From Gaiellasilicea sp963802765 (GTDB lineage Bacteria > Actinomycetota > Thermoleophilia > Gaiellales > Gaiellaceae): a stretch of 64,000 nucleotides of DNA. The translations under genes and the position numbers were made by a program. Under the pieces are notes generated by a model, which had not been told where the DNA came from, did no database searches, and saw nothing but the letters and a program-made list of their open reading frames with translations. The stretch is taken from the NCBI GenBank assembly GCA_963802765.1, contig CAWDJZ010000016.1:62001-126000 (forward strand), in the 5' to 3' direction. This document shows positions 8,265-16,800 of the stretch, one piece after another (positions within the stretch are counted from its first letter, which is position 1; each line of letters opens with the position of its first letter).

Positions 8265-8935
8265 GCCGGCGCGCGGTCAGCGCGCTTGTTGTCCTCGTCC
8301 TCCTCGCCGGCTGCGGCGGCTCGGCCGGAGGGGAGGAGGGGACGGCCCAGCTGTGGGTGACGCGCGATCGCGGTGCGGAGCTGCTCGTGGACGCCGAGGT
8401 CGACGCGGGTCAGACGCTGATGCGAGCGCTTGCGAGCGAGGCGGACGTCGAGACGCGCTACGGCGGCCGCTACGTCCAGGCCGTGAACGGCCTCGAGGGC
8501 AGTCTCGACGCTCAGCGCGACTGGTTCTGGTTCGTGAACGGCTACGAGGGTGACCGCAGCGCGGCGTCGTACCGGCTCCGCGACGGGGACGTGGCGTGGC
8601 TCGACTATCGCGCCTGGCAGCGCGAGGGAGAGGCGCGCGTCGTCGTCGGCGCCTACCCTGAGCCGTTCGTGCACGGGTACGACGGGCGTCGCCGTCCCGG
8701 GGCGGTCCGGTACGCGCCGGGCCGGGAAGAGCAGGCCCGCGAGCTCGCGGCTGAGATCGGCGCCGACTCGGTCGAGCCGCTCGGAACCGCGGTTCCGGAC
8801 GGTGCGAACGTCCTCGAGGTTCAGGCAGGCCCGCCGCGCCTCCAGGGGGAGCTCATCGGCGAGACCGCAGGCGACCCGGTCCGGTTCGTGTTGAGCGGCG
8901 AGGTCGACCCGACGCGCAGGTACGCGATCCCGTGA
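8261..8935 (+). CDS. DUF4430 lipoprotein (transcobalamin C-domain-like), second copy
   Basis: 224 residues. Lipobox LLAGC with cysteine 18, so a membrane-anchored surface protein. DUF4430 domain about 45-120 with the textbook pattern DWFWFVNGYEGDRSAASY and LRDGDVAWLDYRAWQ. The remaining 100 residues (YAPGREEQARELAAEIGADSVEP, then ending in FVLSGEVDPTRRYAIP) form a separate alpha/beta region I cannot name. GTG start overlaps the upstream stop by 4 bases and its own stop overlaps the next GTG, so it is translated with the ECF genes. Likely a ligand-handling lipoprotein feeding the transporter. Confidence 0.85.
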   Translation: MSRRAVSALVVLVLLAGCGGSAGGEEGTAQLWVTRDRGAELLVDAEVDAGQTLMRALASEADVETRYGGRYVQAVNGLEGSLDAQRDWFWFVNGYEGDRSAASYRLRDGDVAWLDYRAWQREGEARVVVGAYPEPFVHGYDGRRRPGAVRYAPGREEQARELAAEIGADSVEPLGTAVPDGANVLEVQAGPPRLQGELIGETAGDPVRFVLSGEVDPTRRYAIP

Positions 8936-9633
8936 GCCCGGTGCCCGCAGCACTCCTGCTCGCCGCGGCCGGCACGGCCGCGCTCCTCGCCGACCGGCTC
9001 TGGGCGGTCGCGACGATCGCCGCCGTTCTCCTCGTGATCTGCTTGCGGGCGCCGGTCGGCCGTCGGCGCGTCTACCTCTTCGGGGCGCTCACGACCGGGC
9101 TCGGCGTGTTCCTGCTCTCGCCGTTGCTGTGGTCGAGCCCGGACGGGACGATCCTCTGGGAGGGGCCGACGATCCCGGTGCTGGGGCCGCTCGACGTGAC
9201 CACGACGGAGCTGTACGAAGCCGCCCTCAACGCTCTGCGGCTGACCGCGCTCGGGCTCGCGTTTGCCGCGTACTCGCTCCTGCTCGACCACGACCGTCTC
9301 GTCGCGGCCGCCGGCGTGGCGCGGCGCTCGGCGCTCGCGGTCGCACTGGCGACGCGGCTCGTGCCCTCGCTCGAGCGCGACGCCGTCGGACTGGCGGAGT
9401 CGGTGCGCGGAAGGGGGCTTCGGCTCGAAGGCGCGCGCGGTTACGCGACGCTGCTCTCGCCGCTCGTCGCCGGCTCGCTCGAGCGGGCGTCGAGCCTCGC
9501 GGAGGCGATGGAAGCTCGCGGCTTCGGCCGCACCGGCGCGACCCGGGCGCCGCGGCCGCCCTGGAGCACGCGCGACCGACTGGCGCTGCCACTCGCAGCC
9601 CTCCTCGTCCTGGTGGCGGCGCTGTGGCTCTAG
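8932..9633 (+). CDS. ECF transporter transmembrane T component (EcfT/CbiQ family)
   Basis: 233 residues, five or six hydrophobic helices. The two coupling-helix signatures are present: RGRG at 159-162 and ARG at 195-197 (EAMEARGFG), which contact the ATPases. T components link the two ATPases to the substrate-binding S component in energy-coupling-factor importers of vitamins. GTG start overlaps the preceding stop, and the ATPase gene begins 10 bases before its own stop. Position under a cobalamin riboswitch makes a B12 or precursor importer the likeliest role. Confidence 0.9.
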   Translation: MSPVPAALLLAAAGTAALLADRLWAVATIAAVLLVICLRAPVGRRRVYLFGALTTGLGVFLLSPLLWSSPDGTILWEGPTIPVLGPLDVTTTELYEAALNALRLTALGLAFAAYSLLLDHDRLVAAAGVARRSALAVALATRLVPSLERDAVGLAESVRGRGLRLEGARGYATLLSPLVAGSLERASSLAEAMEARGFGRTGATRAPRPPWSTRDRLALPLAALLVLVAALWL

Positions 9634-10986
9634 TCGCCGTCGACGGGCTCTCGTTCTCGTACCCGGCCGCGCCGCCGGCGCTCCGGGACGTCTCGCTCGA
9701 GCTCGAGCCGGGCGAGGTCGTCGCGTTGCTCGGCCCGTCCGGTTCCGGCAAGTCGACGCTGCTCCGCGCGCTCGCCGGGCTCGTGCCGCACTTCCACGGC
9801 GGCCGGTTCGAGGGCCGGGTCGTCGTCGCCGGACTCGACACTCGGCGCGCGCGTCCAGCCGCCCTGGCGGGCACGGTCGCCACCGTCTTCCAGGATCCGG
9901 AGGACCAGGTCGTGATGACGATCGCGGCGAACGAGGTCGCGTTCGGGCTCGAGAACCTCGGCGTTCCGCCGGCGCAGATCTGGCCCCGGGTCGAGCGGGC
10001 CCTCGAGGCCGTCGACGCGCTCCACCTCTGGGGCCGGAAGACGGTCGAGCTGTCCGGCGGGGAGCTGCAGCGCGTCTGTCTCGCCTCCGCGCTGGCGCTC
10101 GAGCCATCGCTGCTCCTCCTCGACGAGCCCACCTCACAGCTCGACCCGGACGCCGCGGCGCTCTTCCTCGCCGCCGTCGAGCGTCTCGGCACGACGGTCG
10201 TCCTCTCCGAGCACCGCGTCGCCCGCGCTCTCGAGCTCGCATCCCGCGTCCTTGTTCGTCGAGGACGGTCGCGTCCTGCTCGACGCGCCACTCGAAGCCG
10301 CCGTCGAATGGCTGAGGGCCGAGCGGCCGGCCTGGGTGACGCCTTGTGTTTCTGAAAGACAAGGTCTCCCGGGCGACCTCGTCCTCTCGCTCCGCGGTGT
10401 CTCCTTCGCGTACCGGACGGCTCTGCCCGTTCTGGACGGTGTCGACCTGGAGCTTCGCCGCGGCGAGATCGTCGCGCTCGAGGGCCCGAACGGGTCCGGG
10501 AAGACGACGCTTGCGCGCATCGCCGCAGGCCTGCTCGAGCCGCACTCGGGTGTGGTCGCGTTGCGCGGCCGCGCCGGTTACGTCTCGCAGGATCCGGGCC
10601 GTTACCTCGTCAAGGAGACCGCCCTGGAGGAGGTCGCGCTGGCCGTGAACGGGGATGAACAGAGGGCTCGGGCCGCACTCGACCGCCTGGGTCTCGGCTG
10701 GGCGGCGGGCCGGCACCCGCGCGATCTTTCGAGCGGGGAGCGTGAGCGGCTCGCGCTGGCCGCCGTTGCCGTCGCAGAGCCCGACCTGCTCGTCGTGGAC
10801 GAGCCGACGCGCGGGGTCGACCCGGCGCGCAAGGCGGTGCTCGGCGAGTGGCTCGAGGCCCATGCCGCGTCCGGAAAGGCCGTGCTCGTCGCGACCCACG
10901 ACCGCGACCTGCCGGCGCACCGCCGGATCAGGCTTTGTGTTTCCGAAACACAATCCGCTCGCGAGGGGAGCAGCGTTGGCGTCTAG
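9624..10986 (+). CDS. ECF transporter fused double ATPase (one frame break)
   Basis: Two ABC ATPase domains in one polypeptide of about 450 residues. Domain 1: Walker A GPSGSGKS at 37-44, Q-loop VFQDPEDQVV, signature LSGGELQRV, Walker B LLLLDEPTSQLD, switch SEHR. Domain 2: GPNGSGKTT, YVSQDPG, a variant signature LSSGERERLALA, VVDEPTRGVD, switch ATHDRD. A single-base break near 10250 separates ELASRVL from FVEDGRVLLDAPLE. GTG start at 9624 overlaps the T-component stop. Short palindromes lie in the linker (10342-10364) and near the C-terminus (10935-10953), bracketing domain 2. Fused EcfA-A' proteins of this kind power group I-type ECF importers such as YkoD. Confidence 0.88.
10342..10364. repeat. 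Interspersed palindrome, copy 1 (inside ATPase linker)
   Basis: CCTTGTGTTTC, T, GAAAGACAAGG: 11-base arms with one mismatch. It encodes the linker residues around PCVSERQGL between the two ATPase domains. Related to the copies at 10935, 45245 and 46433. Confidence 0.65.
10935..10953. repeat. Interspersed palindrome, copy 2 (C-terminus of ATPase gene)
   Basis: Perfect: TTGTGTTTC, C, GAAACACAA (9-base arms). It encodes LCVSETQS near the end of the double ATPase and lies 22 bases before the S-component start. Confidence 0.7.
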
Positions 10987-11650
10987 GGTCGCGGCACTCT
11001 GCGCGGCGGCCGCGCTCGCGCTCGCCGCCTGGGCGGCGCTCGATCCGGCGCACGGCGGGATCGCGACGCTGCTCGCCGCGCTCGCCGTCGTCGCCGGAGG
11101 CTTCGCCTGGCTCGAGGGAGGGACGTTCTCCGCGCGGGATCTGACGCTCGTCGCCACGCTGGGCGGGCTTGCGGCCGCGGGGCGCGTGCTCTTCGCGCCC
11201 GTCCCGAGCGTCCAGCCGGTGACCGTGCTCGTCGCGGCCGCCGGAGTCGCGCTCGGCCCGCGGCGCGGCTTCGCCGTCGGCGCGCTCGCTGCGATCGCGT
11301 CCAACTTCTTCCTCGGCCAGGGCCCACACACGCCGTGGCAGATGCTGGCCTGGGGCGGTTGCGGCCTGCTCGCCGGGTTACTGCGTCCGCTGCTGCGCAG
11401 CCGGCTTGCGTTCGTCGCCTTCGTGCTCGTGCTCGGTTTCGCGTTCGGGACGCTGATGGACCTCTGGCTCTGGTTCGCCTTCTACCCGCACACCGAGGCG
11501 GCACTGCTCGCGCGGCTGGCCGCGGGCGTCCCGTTCAACGTCGCCCATGCGGCAGGAAACGTCATTCTCGCGCTCGTCGCCGGGCCGGAGCTGCGGCGCG
11601 TGCTCGAGCGGTTCGAGCGCCGCTCGCGGACCGAGGTGGTGTGGGCGTGA
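10976..11650 (+). CDS. ECF transporter substrate-binding S component
   Basis: 224 residues, about six hydrophobic segments, with the S-component style stretch ALGPRRGFAVGALAAIASNFFLGQGPHTPWQML, where a glycine-rich loop precedes helix 4. TTG start at 10976, preceded by GAGGGGA, and overlapping the ATPase stop (10984-10986). S components bind the vitamin in the membrane and set transporter specificity. The riboswitch suggests cobalamin or a precursor such as cobinamide or dimethylbenzimidazole; sequence alone cannot tell these apart. Its GTGA overlap with the next gene ties the toroid protein to the transporter. Confidence 0.82.
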   Translation: MASRVAALCAAAALALAAWAALDPAHGGIATLLAALAVVAGGFAWLEGGTFSARDLTLVATLGGLAAAGRVLFAPVPSVQPVTVLVAAAGVALGPRRGFAVGALAAIASNFFLGQGPHTPWQMLAWGGCGLLAGLLRPLLRSRLAFVAFVLVLGFAFGTLMDLWLWFAFYPHTEAALLARLAAGVPFNVAHAAGNVILALVAGPELRRVLERFERRSRTEVVWA

Positions 11651-12422
11651 GGCTGGTCGCCGTGCTCGCGGCGGCGACCGCGCTGGCGACGCCGGCCGGC
11701 TATGTCCAGGCGCAGCAGCGCGAGGACGGCGGCTTCGGCGACGCGCAGCTGACCGCCTGGGCGACGCTCGGGCTTGCCGCGGCCGGCGCGGAGACGGGCC
11801 GGTCAGCCGAGTATCTCGCCGCCCAGGAGCCGAAGGAGATCACCGACGTCGCGCTCGTCGCGATGGCACGAGCTGTCGCGGGTGACCGCCCCGAGGATCT
11901 GCTTCCGCGTCTCCGTGCACACCGACCCGGCCGGCAGGTGAATGCGACGATCTGGACGATCCTGGCGCTTCGCCAGGCGGGCGAGCCCGCCCCGGCCGGC
12001 CTCGTCCGCTCGCTGCTCGCCGCGCAGCGGCCCTCGGGCGGCTGGTCGTGGCTCGCCGGCGGCGCGCCTGACGCGAACGACACCGCGGCGGCGATCCAGG
12101 CGCTGCGCGCGGCCGGCGTGAAGGGCCGCGCGATCGACCGCGGCGTCGCCTTCCTGCGCCGCCATCAGAACCCGGACGGCGGCTTCGAGCTCACGCAGGG
12201 CCGCGGCTCGGACACGCAGTCGACCGCCTGGGCGATCCAGGCGCTCCTCGCCGCGGGCGAAGGCACCCGGCCAGGCCCGCGTTCCGCTACCTCGCGCGCA
12301 TGCGCCGGCCCGACGGCAGCTACCGCTACAACGCGCGCTACGTGACGACGCCGCTCTGGGTGACGGCTCAGGTGCTGCCGGCGCTCGCGCGCGCGCCCTT
12401 CCCGCTCCGGTCGAGCAGGTAG
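11647..12422 (+). CDS. Secreted alpha/alpha-toroid (prenyltransferase/squalene-oxidase repeat) protein, transcobalamin N-domain-like (one frame break)
   Basis: About 258 residues with a short signal-like N-terminus (LVAVLAAATALATPAG). Repeats typical of alpha6-alpha6 toroids recur: QQREDGGFGDAQLTAWATLGLAAAG, AQRPSGGWSW ... DANDTAAAIQALRAAG, HQNPDGGFEL ... TQSTAWAIQALLAAG and RRPDGSYRY ... TTPLWVTAQVLPAL. The same fold forms the N-terminal domain of animal intrinsic factor and transcobalamin. A one-base break near 12258 moves the last repeat (FRYLARMRRPDGSYRY) to another frame, ending at TAG 12420-12422. GTG start overlaps the S-component stop. The last 55 bases overlap the convergent acetyltransferase gene. 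No cyclase DXDD acid motif is visible, so a binding rather than enzymatic role is inferred. Confidence 0.75.
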
Positions 12423-13288
12423 GTGTAGTGCTCGGCGTGCGGACGGAAGCCGAGCCGCGTGTTGACTGCGAGCATCGGCGCATTCCGTTCGTCGTTGTCC
12501 GCGAGGCAGACCGAGACACCGAGCTCGACAAGCCGGCGCAGGACGGCGAGCTTGACGAGCCGGGCGAGTCCGCGGCCGCGGTGCTCGGGCAGCGTGCCCG
12601 TGAAGGCGGTCACCGCGCGCCGGCTGGGGAGGTCGACAGCTGCGTAGGAAACCGCGACGGTGCGCCCGCCGACGACCGCGCCGTAGCTCGAGCTCCAGTC
12701 GAAGTCCGGGCTCTCCCAGTAGCTTCGCACCCACTGCCCAAGCTCCATCTGGTCAGGCTGCTCGTCGGCCGGGACGTCCAGCATGGCGACCGAGTCGACG
12801 GCGAACACCTCCTCCGGCCCGACCTCGGCGAGCGACCGAAGTTCCACCTCCGTCCGCTCCAGGTCGGAGACGTCCACCTCTCGGGGATCTACCGCCGAGA
12901 TCCGCACTGTCTGCGTGCGGCGGAAGCCGTGCCGCTCGGCGAAGCCGACGCCTGCGTCACCGGCCTTCGCGAACACGCGCGGCGCCTCGGCGACGTGCGC
13001 CAGCGCCGGTTCGAGCAGCGCCGAGCCGATCCCGCGACGCCGCCGGTCGGGCAGCACCGCCGCGCTCGCATGCGCGGAGCCGCCGGACTCCTCCCAGCGG
13101 AAGTGCGCCCGCGACCAGCCGACGATCGTGCCGTCGTCCACGGCGACCCACGCGCGTAGCCGCGCCTCCGGCGGCATCGAGTCGTGCCGGTGGCGGAAGC
13201 CCGCCTCGGTCGTCACGAACTCGGGAAACGCGGCGCGTGTGACCGCGAACGCGGCCGGGTAGTCGTCCGGGCCTGCTTCCCGGATCAC
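12368..13288 (-). CDS. Tandem GNAT acetyltransferase
   Basis: 306 residues with two GNAT folds. N-terminal half: AAVLPDRRRRGIGSALLEPAL is the acetyl-CoA pyrophosphate loop (R/Q-x-x-G-x-G/A form), followed by AERHGFRR. C-terminal half: TGTLPEHRGRGLARLVKLAVL and NTRLGFRPHAEHYTYL. The double-domain layout resembles MshD-type and other actinobacterial tandem GNATs, but a role in mycothiol synthesis cannot be claimed. GTG at 13288 overlaps the stop of the aldo/keto reductase gene, so they form an operon. The 3' end overlaps the convergent toroid gene. Confidence 0.85.
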   Translation of the reverse strand: MIREAGPDDYPAAFAVTRAAFPEFVTTEAGFRHRHDSMPPEARLRAWVAVDDGTIVGWSRAHFRWEESGGSAHASAAVLPDRRRRGIGSALLEPALAHVAEAPRVFAKAGDAGVGFAERHGFRRTQTVRISAVDPREVDVSDLERTEVELRSLAEVGPEEVFAVDSVAMLDVPADEQPDQMELGQWVRSYWESPDFDWSSSYGAVVGGRTVAVSYAAVDLPSRRAVTAFTGTLPEHRGRGLARLVKLAVLRRLVELGVSVCLADNDERNAPMLAVNTRLGFRPHAEHYTYLLDRSGKGARASAGST

Positions 13289-14265
13289 CGGTTGACGGTC
13301 GACATGTCCGGATACCGGTCTCCGGATGCGACGCCGGGCGGGAAAGCCCGCTCGAGGCGCACGAGCTCGTCGTCCGAGAGCTCCACCTCGAGCGCCGCCG
13401 CGTTCTCCTCCAGATACGTGCGCCGCTTCGTCCCCGGGATCGGGACGACGTCGTCGCCGCGCGACAGCACCCAGGCGAGCGCGAGCTGCGAGGGGGTGAC
13501 GCCCTTCGCCGCGGCCAGCTCCTCCACCTGAGCGACGAGCTCGAGGTTGCGTTCGAGGTTCTCGGCCTGGAAGCGGGGGCCGCGCCGGCGGAAGTCCGTC
13601 GCCTCGAGATCGTCCGGGGAGCGGATCCGCCCGGAGAGGAAGCCGCGGCCGAGCGGGCTGTACGCGACGAAGCCGATCCCGAGCTCGCGCACGGTCGGCA
13701 GGATCTCCGTCTCTGGGTCGCGCGTCCACAGCGAGTACTCGGTCTGGAGCGCCGTGATCGGATGGACGGCGTGCGCGCGCCGTATCGTCGCGGCGCTCGC
13801 CTCCGAGAGCCCGAGGTGGAGAACCTTGCCCTCGCGCACGAGCTCGGCCATCGCGCCGACCGTCTCCTCGATCGGCGTCTCGAGGTCGACGCGGTGCTGG
13901 TAGTAGAGGTCGATCGCCTCGACGCCGAGCCGCTCGAGCGACGCCTCGCACGCGGAGCGGACGTAGTCCGCTTTCCCGCTGATGCCGAGCGGCTCACCCT
14001 TCGGGCCGCGCACGTTGCCGAACTTCGTCGCGACGACGACCTGGTCGCGTCGGCCCTGGATCGCCTTTCCCACGAGCCGCTCGTTCGCGCCCATGCCGTA
14101 GACGTCCGCCGTGTCGAGGAACGTGATCCCGAGCTCGAGCGCCCGGTGGATCGTGGCGATCGCCTCGGCTTCGTCCGTCGTGCCGTAGAACTCGGACATT
14201 CCCATGCAGCCGAGCCCGAGCGCCGAGACTTCGAGCCCTCGCGTGCCGAGCCGGCGCGTCTCCAT
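13285..14265 (-). CDS. Aldo/keto reductase
   Basis: 326 residues, normal family length. The catalytic tetrad is visible: Asp51 and Tyr56 in FLDTADVYG, Lys81 in VATKFG, His124 in YYQHRVD. C-terminal NADPH-binding segment IPGTKRRTYLEENAAAL matches AKR subfamilies related to YghZ/AKR13. It would reduce carbonyls with NADPH in the cytosol. ATG start 32 bases from the divergent helicase start. Physiological substrate unknown. Confidence 0.92.
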   Translation of the reverse strand: METRRLGTRGLEVSALGLGCMGMSEFYGTTDEAEAIATIHRALELGITFLDTADVYGMGANERLVGKAIQGRRDQVVVATKFGNVRGPKGEPLGISGKADYVRSACEASLERLGVEAIDLYYQHRVDLETPIEETVGAMAELVREGKVLHLGLSEASAATIRRAHAVHPITALQTEYSLWTRDPETEILPTVRELGIGFVAYSPLGRGFLSGRIRSPDDLEATDFRRRGPRFQAENLERNLELVAQVEELAAAKGVTPSQLALAWVLSRGDDVVPIPGTKRRTYLEENAAALEVELSDDELVRLERAFPPGVASGDRYPDMSTVNR

Positions 14266-14285
14266 CCATCGACCTTACCGGCGGC

Positions 14286-14291
14286 TAGCAT
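14286..14291 (+). promoter_or_regulatory. -10 box TAGCAT of a leaderless-type promoter
   Basis: TAGCAT ends 6 bases before GTG 14298 of the helicase gene. Confidence 0.45.
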
Positions 14292-14297
14292 CGGCGG

Positions 14298-16463
14298 GTG
14301 TCCTCCGTCGCCTCGCCCGAGCAGTATCTCGCGAACCTGAATCCCGCCCAGCGGGAGGCCGTCCTCCACACCGAGGGCCCCCTGCTCGTGATCGCCGGCG
14401 CCGGATCCGGCAAGACGCGCGTGCTCACCCACCGCGTCGCCCACCTGATCTCCGCGATCGGCGTGAAGCCGAACGAGATCCTCGCGATCACGTTCACGAA
14501 CAAGGCGGCCGGCGAGATGCGCGACCGGCTGACGAACATGCTCGGCCCCGTCGCGCGCGCGATCTGGATCCTGACGTTCCACGCAGCATGTGGCCGGATG
14601 CTGCGCCGGGAGGCGGAGCGGCTCGGCTACCGCTCGAACTTCACGATCTACGACTCCGCCGACCAGGTGCGCCTCGTCAAGCAGTGCCTGGAGGAGCTCG
14701 AGAAGGACCCGAAGCGCTTCGTTCCACGCGGTGTCCACGTGCAGATCTCGAACGCGAAGAACCAGCTGGTCACTCCGGCGCTGTACGCGGAGCGGATCTC
14801 GTCCTTCTACGACCAGACGATCGCCGAGGTGTACGCGCTCTACCAGCGCAAGCTCGCGGCCTCGAACGCTGTCGACTTCGACGACATGCTGATGCTGACC
14901 GTCCAGATCCTGGAGAACTTCCCGGACGCGCGGAAGAAGTGGCAGAACGCCTTCCGCTACGTGCTCGTCGACGAGTACCAGGACACGAACCACGCCCAGT
15001 ACCGGCTCCTGCAACTCCTGGCCGAGAAGCACCAGAACCTGTGCGCGGTGGGCGATCCGGACCAGTCCATCTACGCCTTCAGAGGCGCCGACATCCGCAA
15101 CATCCTGGAGTTCGAGCGCGACTTTCCGGCCACGCGGACGATCGCGCTCGAGCAGAACTACCGCTCCACGAACGCGATCCTCGAGGCGGCGAACGCGGTG
15201 ATCGCGCACAACTCGGAGCGGAAGGAGAAGCGGCTCTGGTCGGAGCTCGGCGAGGGCGACCCGGTGCGCGTGGTCGAGGTCGAGGACGAGCAGTCCGAGG
15301 CGCGCTACGTCGCCGCGCAGATCGCCGGGCTCGTCGAGGAGGGCTACGCGGGCAGCGAGATCGCGGTCTTCTACCGCATGAACGCCCAGTCGCGCGTGCT
15401 GGAGCAGACGCTGCGCCTGCACCAGATCGGCTACCAGGTGATCGGCGGCCCGCGCTTCTACGAGCGCGCCGAGGTGAAGGACGCGACCGCGTACCTGCAG
15501 GTGCTCGACAACCCCGCCGACGCCGTCTCGCTCCTGCGGATCGCAAACCGGCCGAAGCGCGGCATCGGCGACACGACGATCTCGCGGCTCGTCTCCTACG
15601 CCGAGTCGCACGGCCTCACGCTCTTCGACGCGCTCGGGCGGCCGGTCGAGGCGGGGCTCGGTACCGCGGCGGTGAAGGCGGTCACCGGCCTGAAGAACCT
15701 GCTCGACTCGCTTCGCTCCGCCGCCCAGGAGCTCGAGGTCCCGGAGCTCCTGCAGGAGGTGCTCGCCCGCAGCGGCACGCTCGAGGCCTACGAGGCCGAG
15801 CGCACGATCGAGGCGCGCGGGCGGATCGAGAACCTCGAGGCGTTCGTCGACGGTGCGCGCCAGTACGTGCAGGAGAACCAGGAGCCGACGCTCTCCGGCT
15901 TCCTGCAGGAGATCTCCCTCTACTCGGACCAGGACGCGCTGGGCGACGACCAGTCCGACGTGACGCTGATGACGATCCACAACGCGAAGGGGCTCGAGTT
16001 CCGCGCCGTCTTCGTCGTCGGCGTCGAGGAGGAGATCTTCCCGAGCGTCCGCGCGATCGAGGAGCAGGGGGTGGAGGAGGAGCGGCGCCTCTTCTACGTC
16101 GGCCTCACCCGCGCGGAGGAGCGGCTGACGCTGACGCATGCCTCGTCGCGCCTGCTCTGGGGCCGGACGACGAGCCATCTCCCGTCGCGTTTCCTCGACG
16201 AGCTGCCCGATCGTCACGTCGAGCGGGAGCGGCTGCGGCCCTCGTCGTGGCGGAGTTACGGCACGCCCGCGCAAACCCGCGACATCCAGCCGCGCGCCGA
16301 GCATCCCGCGCTGACGACGGGCGACAGCGTCCGCCACGGGACGCTCGGCGAGGGCGTGATCACGCGGATCGAGCCGGGCGGCGTCGTCACCGTCCGCTTC
16401 GCCGACGACGGGAGCGAGCGGAAGCTCGTGCTCGACTACGCCCCGCTCGAGAAGATCCCTTAG
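14298..16463 (+). CDS. pcrA: UvrD/PcrA-type ATP-dependent DNA helicase
   Basis: 721 residues, SF1A helicase. Motif I AGAGSGKT at 33-40, motif Ia TFTNKAAGEM, motif II VDEYQDTN, motif III GDPDQSIYAFRGAD, motif IV EQNYRS, motif V LMTIHNAKGLEF and motif VI YVGLTRAEERL are all present, and a C-terminal Tudor-like patch (GVVTVRFADDGSERKLVLDYAPLEKI) fits PcrA. It unwinds DNA 3' to 5' in repair and replication restart. GTG start is 6 bases after a -10 box. The first residues (SPEQYLANLNPAQREAV) match the family start, supporting this choice. Confidence 0.95.
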   Translation: MSSVASPEQYLANLNPAQREAVLHTEGPLLVIAGAGSGKTRVLTHRVAHLISAIGVKPNEILAITFTNKAAGEMRDRLTNMLGPVARAIWILTFHAACGRMLRREAERLGYRSNFTIYDSADQVRLVKQCLEELEKDPKRFVPRGVHVQISNAKNQLVTPALYAERISSFYDQTIAEVYALYQRKLAASNAVDFDDMLMLTVQILENFPDARKKWQNAFRYVLVDEYQDTNHAQYRLLQLLAEKHQNLCAVGDPDQSIYAFRGADIRNILEFERDFPATRTIALEQNYRSTNAILEAANAVIAHNSERKEKRLWSELGEGDPVRVVEVEDEQSEARYVAAQIAGLVEEGYAGSEIAVFYRMNAQSRVLEQTLRLHQIGYQVIGGPRFYERAEVKDATAYLQVLDNPADAVSLLRIANRPKRGIGDTTISRLVSYAESHGLTLFDALGRPVEAGLGTAAVKAVTGLKNLLDSLRSAAQELEVPELLQEVLARSGTLEAYEAERTIEARGRIENLEAFVDGARQYVQENQEPTLSGFLQEISLYSDQDALGDDQSDVTLMTIHNAKGLEFRAVFVVGVEEEIFPSVRAIEEQGVEEERRLFYVGLTRAEERLTLTHASSRLLWGRTTSHLPSRFLDELPDRHVERERLRPSSWRSYGTPAQTRDIQPRAEHPALTTGDSVRHGTLGEGVITRIEPGGVVTVRFADDGSERKLVLDYAPLEKIP

Positions 16464-16465
16464 CC

Positions 16466-16783
16466 GTGCCCTGGATCCTCTTCCACGTGCCCACGCCGAC
16501 GCCGGACGGGCAGACGGCGAAGGATCTGTACGCGAAGCGCGTCCCCTGGTTCACTGACGAGATGCGTCAGAGCGCCCGCGAGCACGGCTGCCGCTTCCAC
16601 CGAGCCTGGCATGCGCGCGACGGCACCGCCTTCTACGCGCTCGCGTACTGGGAGACCCGCGAAGGCGGCAGCGCCTTCTACAAGCAGTGGCAGATCGTCG
16701 ACGAGCCCGGTGAGATCGCGATCGTGCTGGACGGCGATCTCGGCCTCGTGCCCCTACCGGAGCTCCCGGCGCCGGGGCCCTGA
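16466..16783 (+). CDS. Conserved small protein of unknown function
   Basis: 105 residues, GTG start two bases after the helicase stop. Begins VPWILFHVPTPTPDGQT and contains a helix FTDEMRQSAREHGCRFHRAW and strand FYALAYWET, a layout like small ferredoxin-fold (dimeric alpha-beta barrel) proteins. No signal peptide, no metal motif. Same strand and close spacing suggest cotranscription with pcrA. I do not recognise the family. Confidence 0.65.
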   Translation: MPWILFHVPTPTPDGQTAKDLYAKRVPWFTDEMRQSAREHGCRFHRAWHARDGTAFYALAYWETREGGSAFYKQWQIVDEPGEIAIVLDGDLGLVPLPELPAPGP

Positions 16784-16800
16784 TCCTGTAGAAGAGCAGC

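Noticed and set aside
8821..11331. Long minus-strand frame across the ECF genes
   Set aside because: The plus strand carries clear ABC ATPase and membrane-component motifs; the antisense frame has none.
12957..16337. Minus-strand frame of more than 1,100 codons opposite the helicase gene
   Set aside because: It is antisense to a helicase with all seven motifs. Composition is Arg/Glu/Leu-rich without family patterns, as expected for the antisense frame of GC-rich codons.
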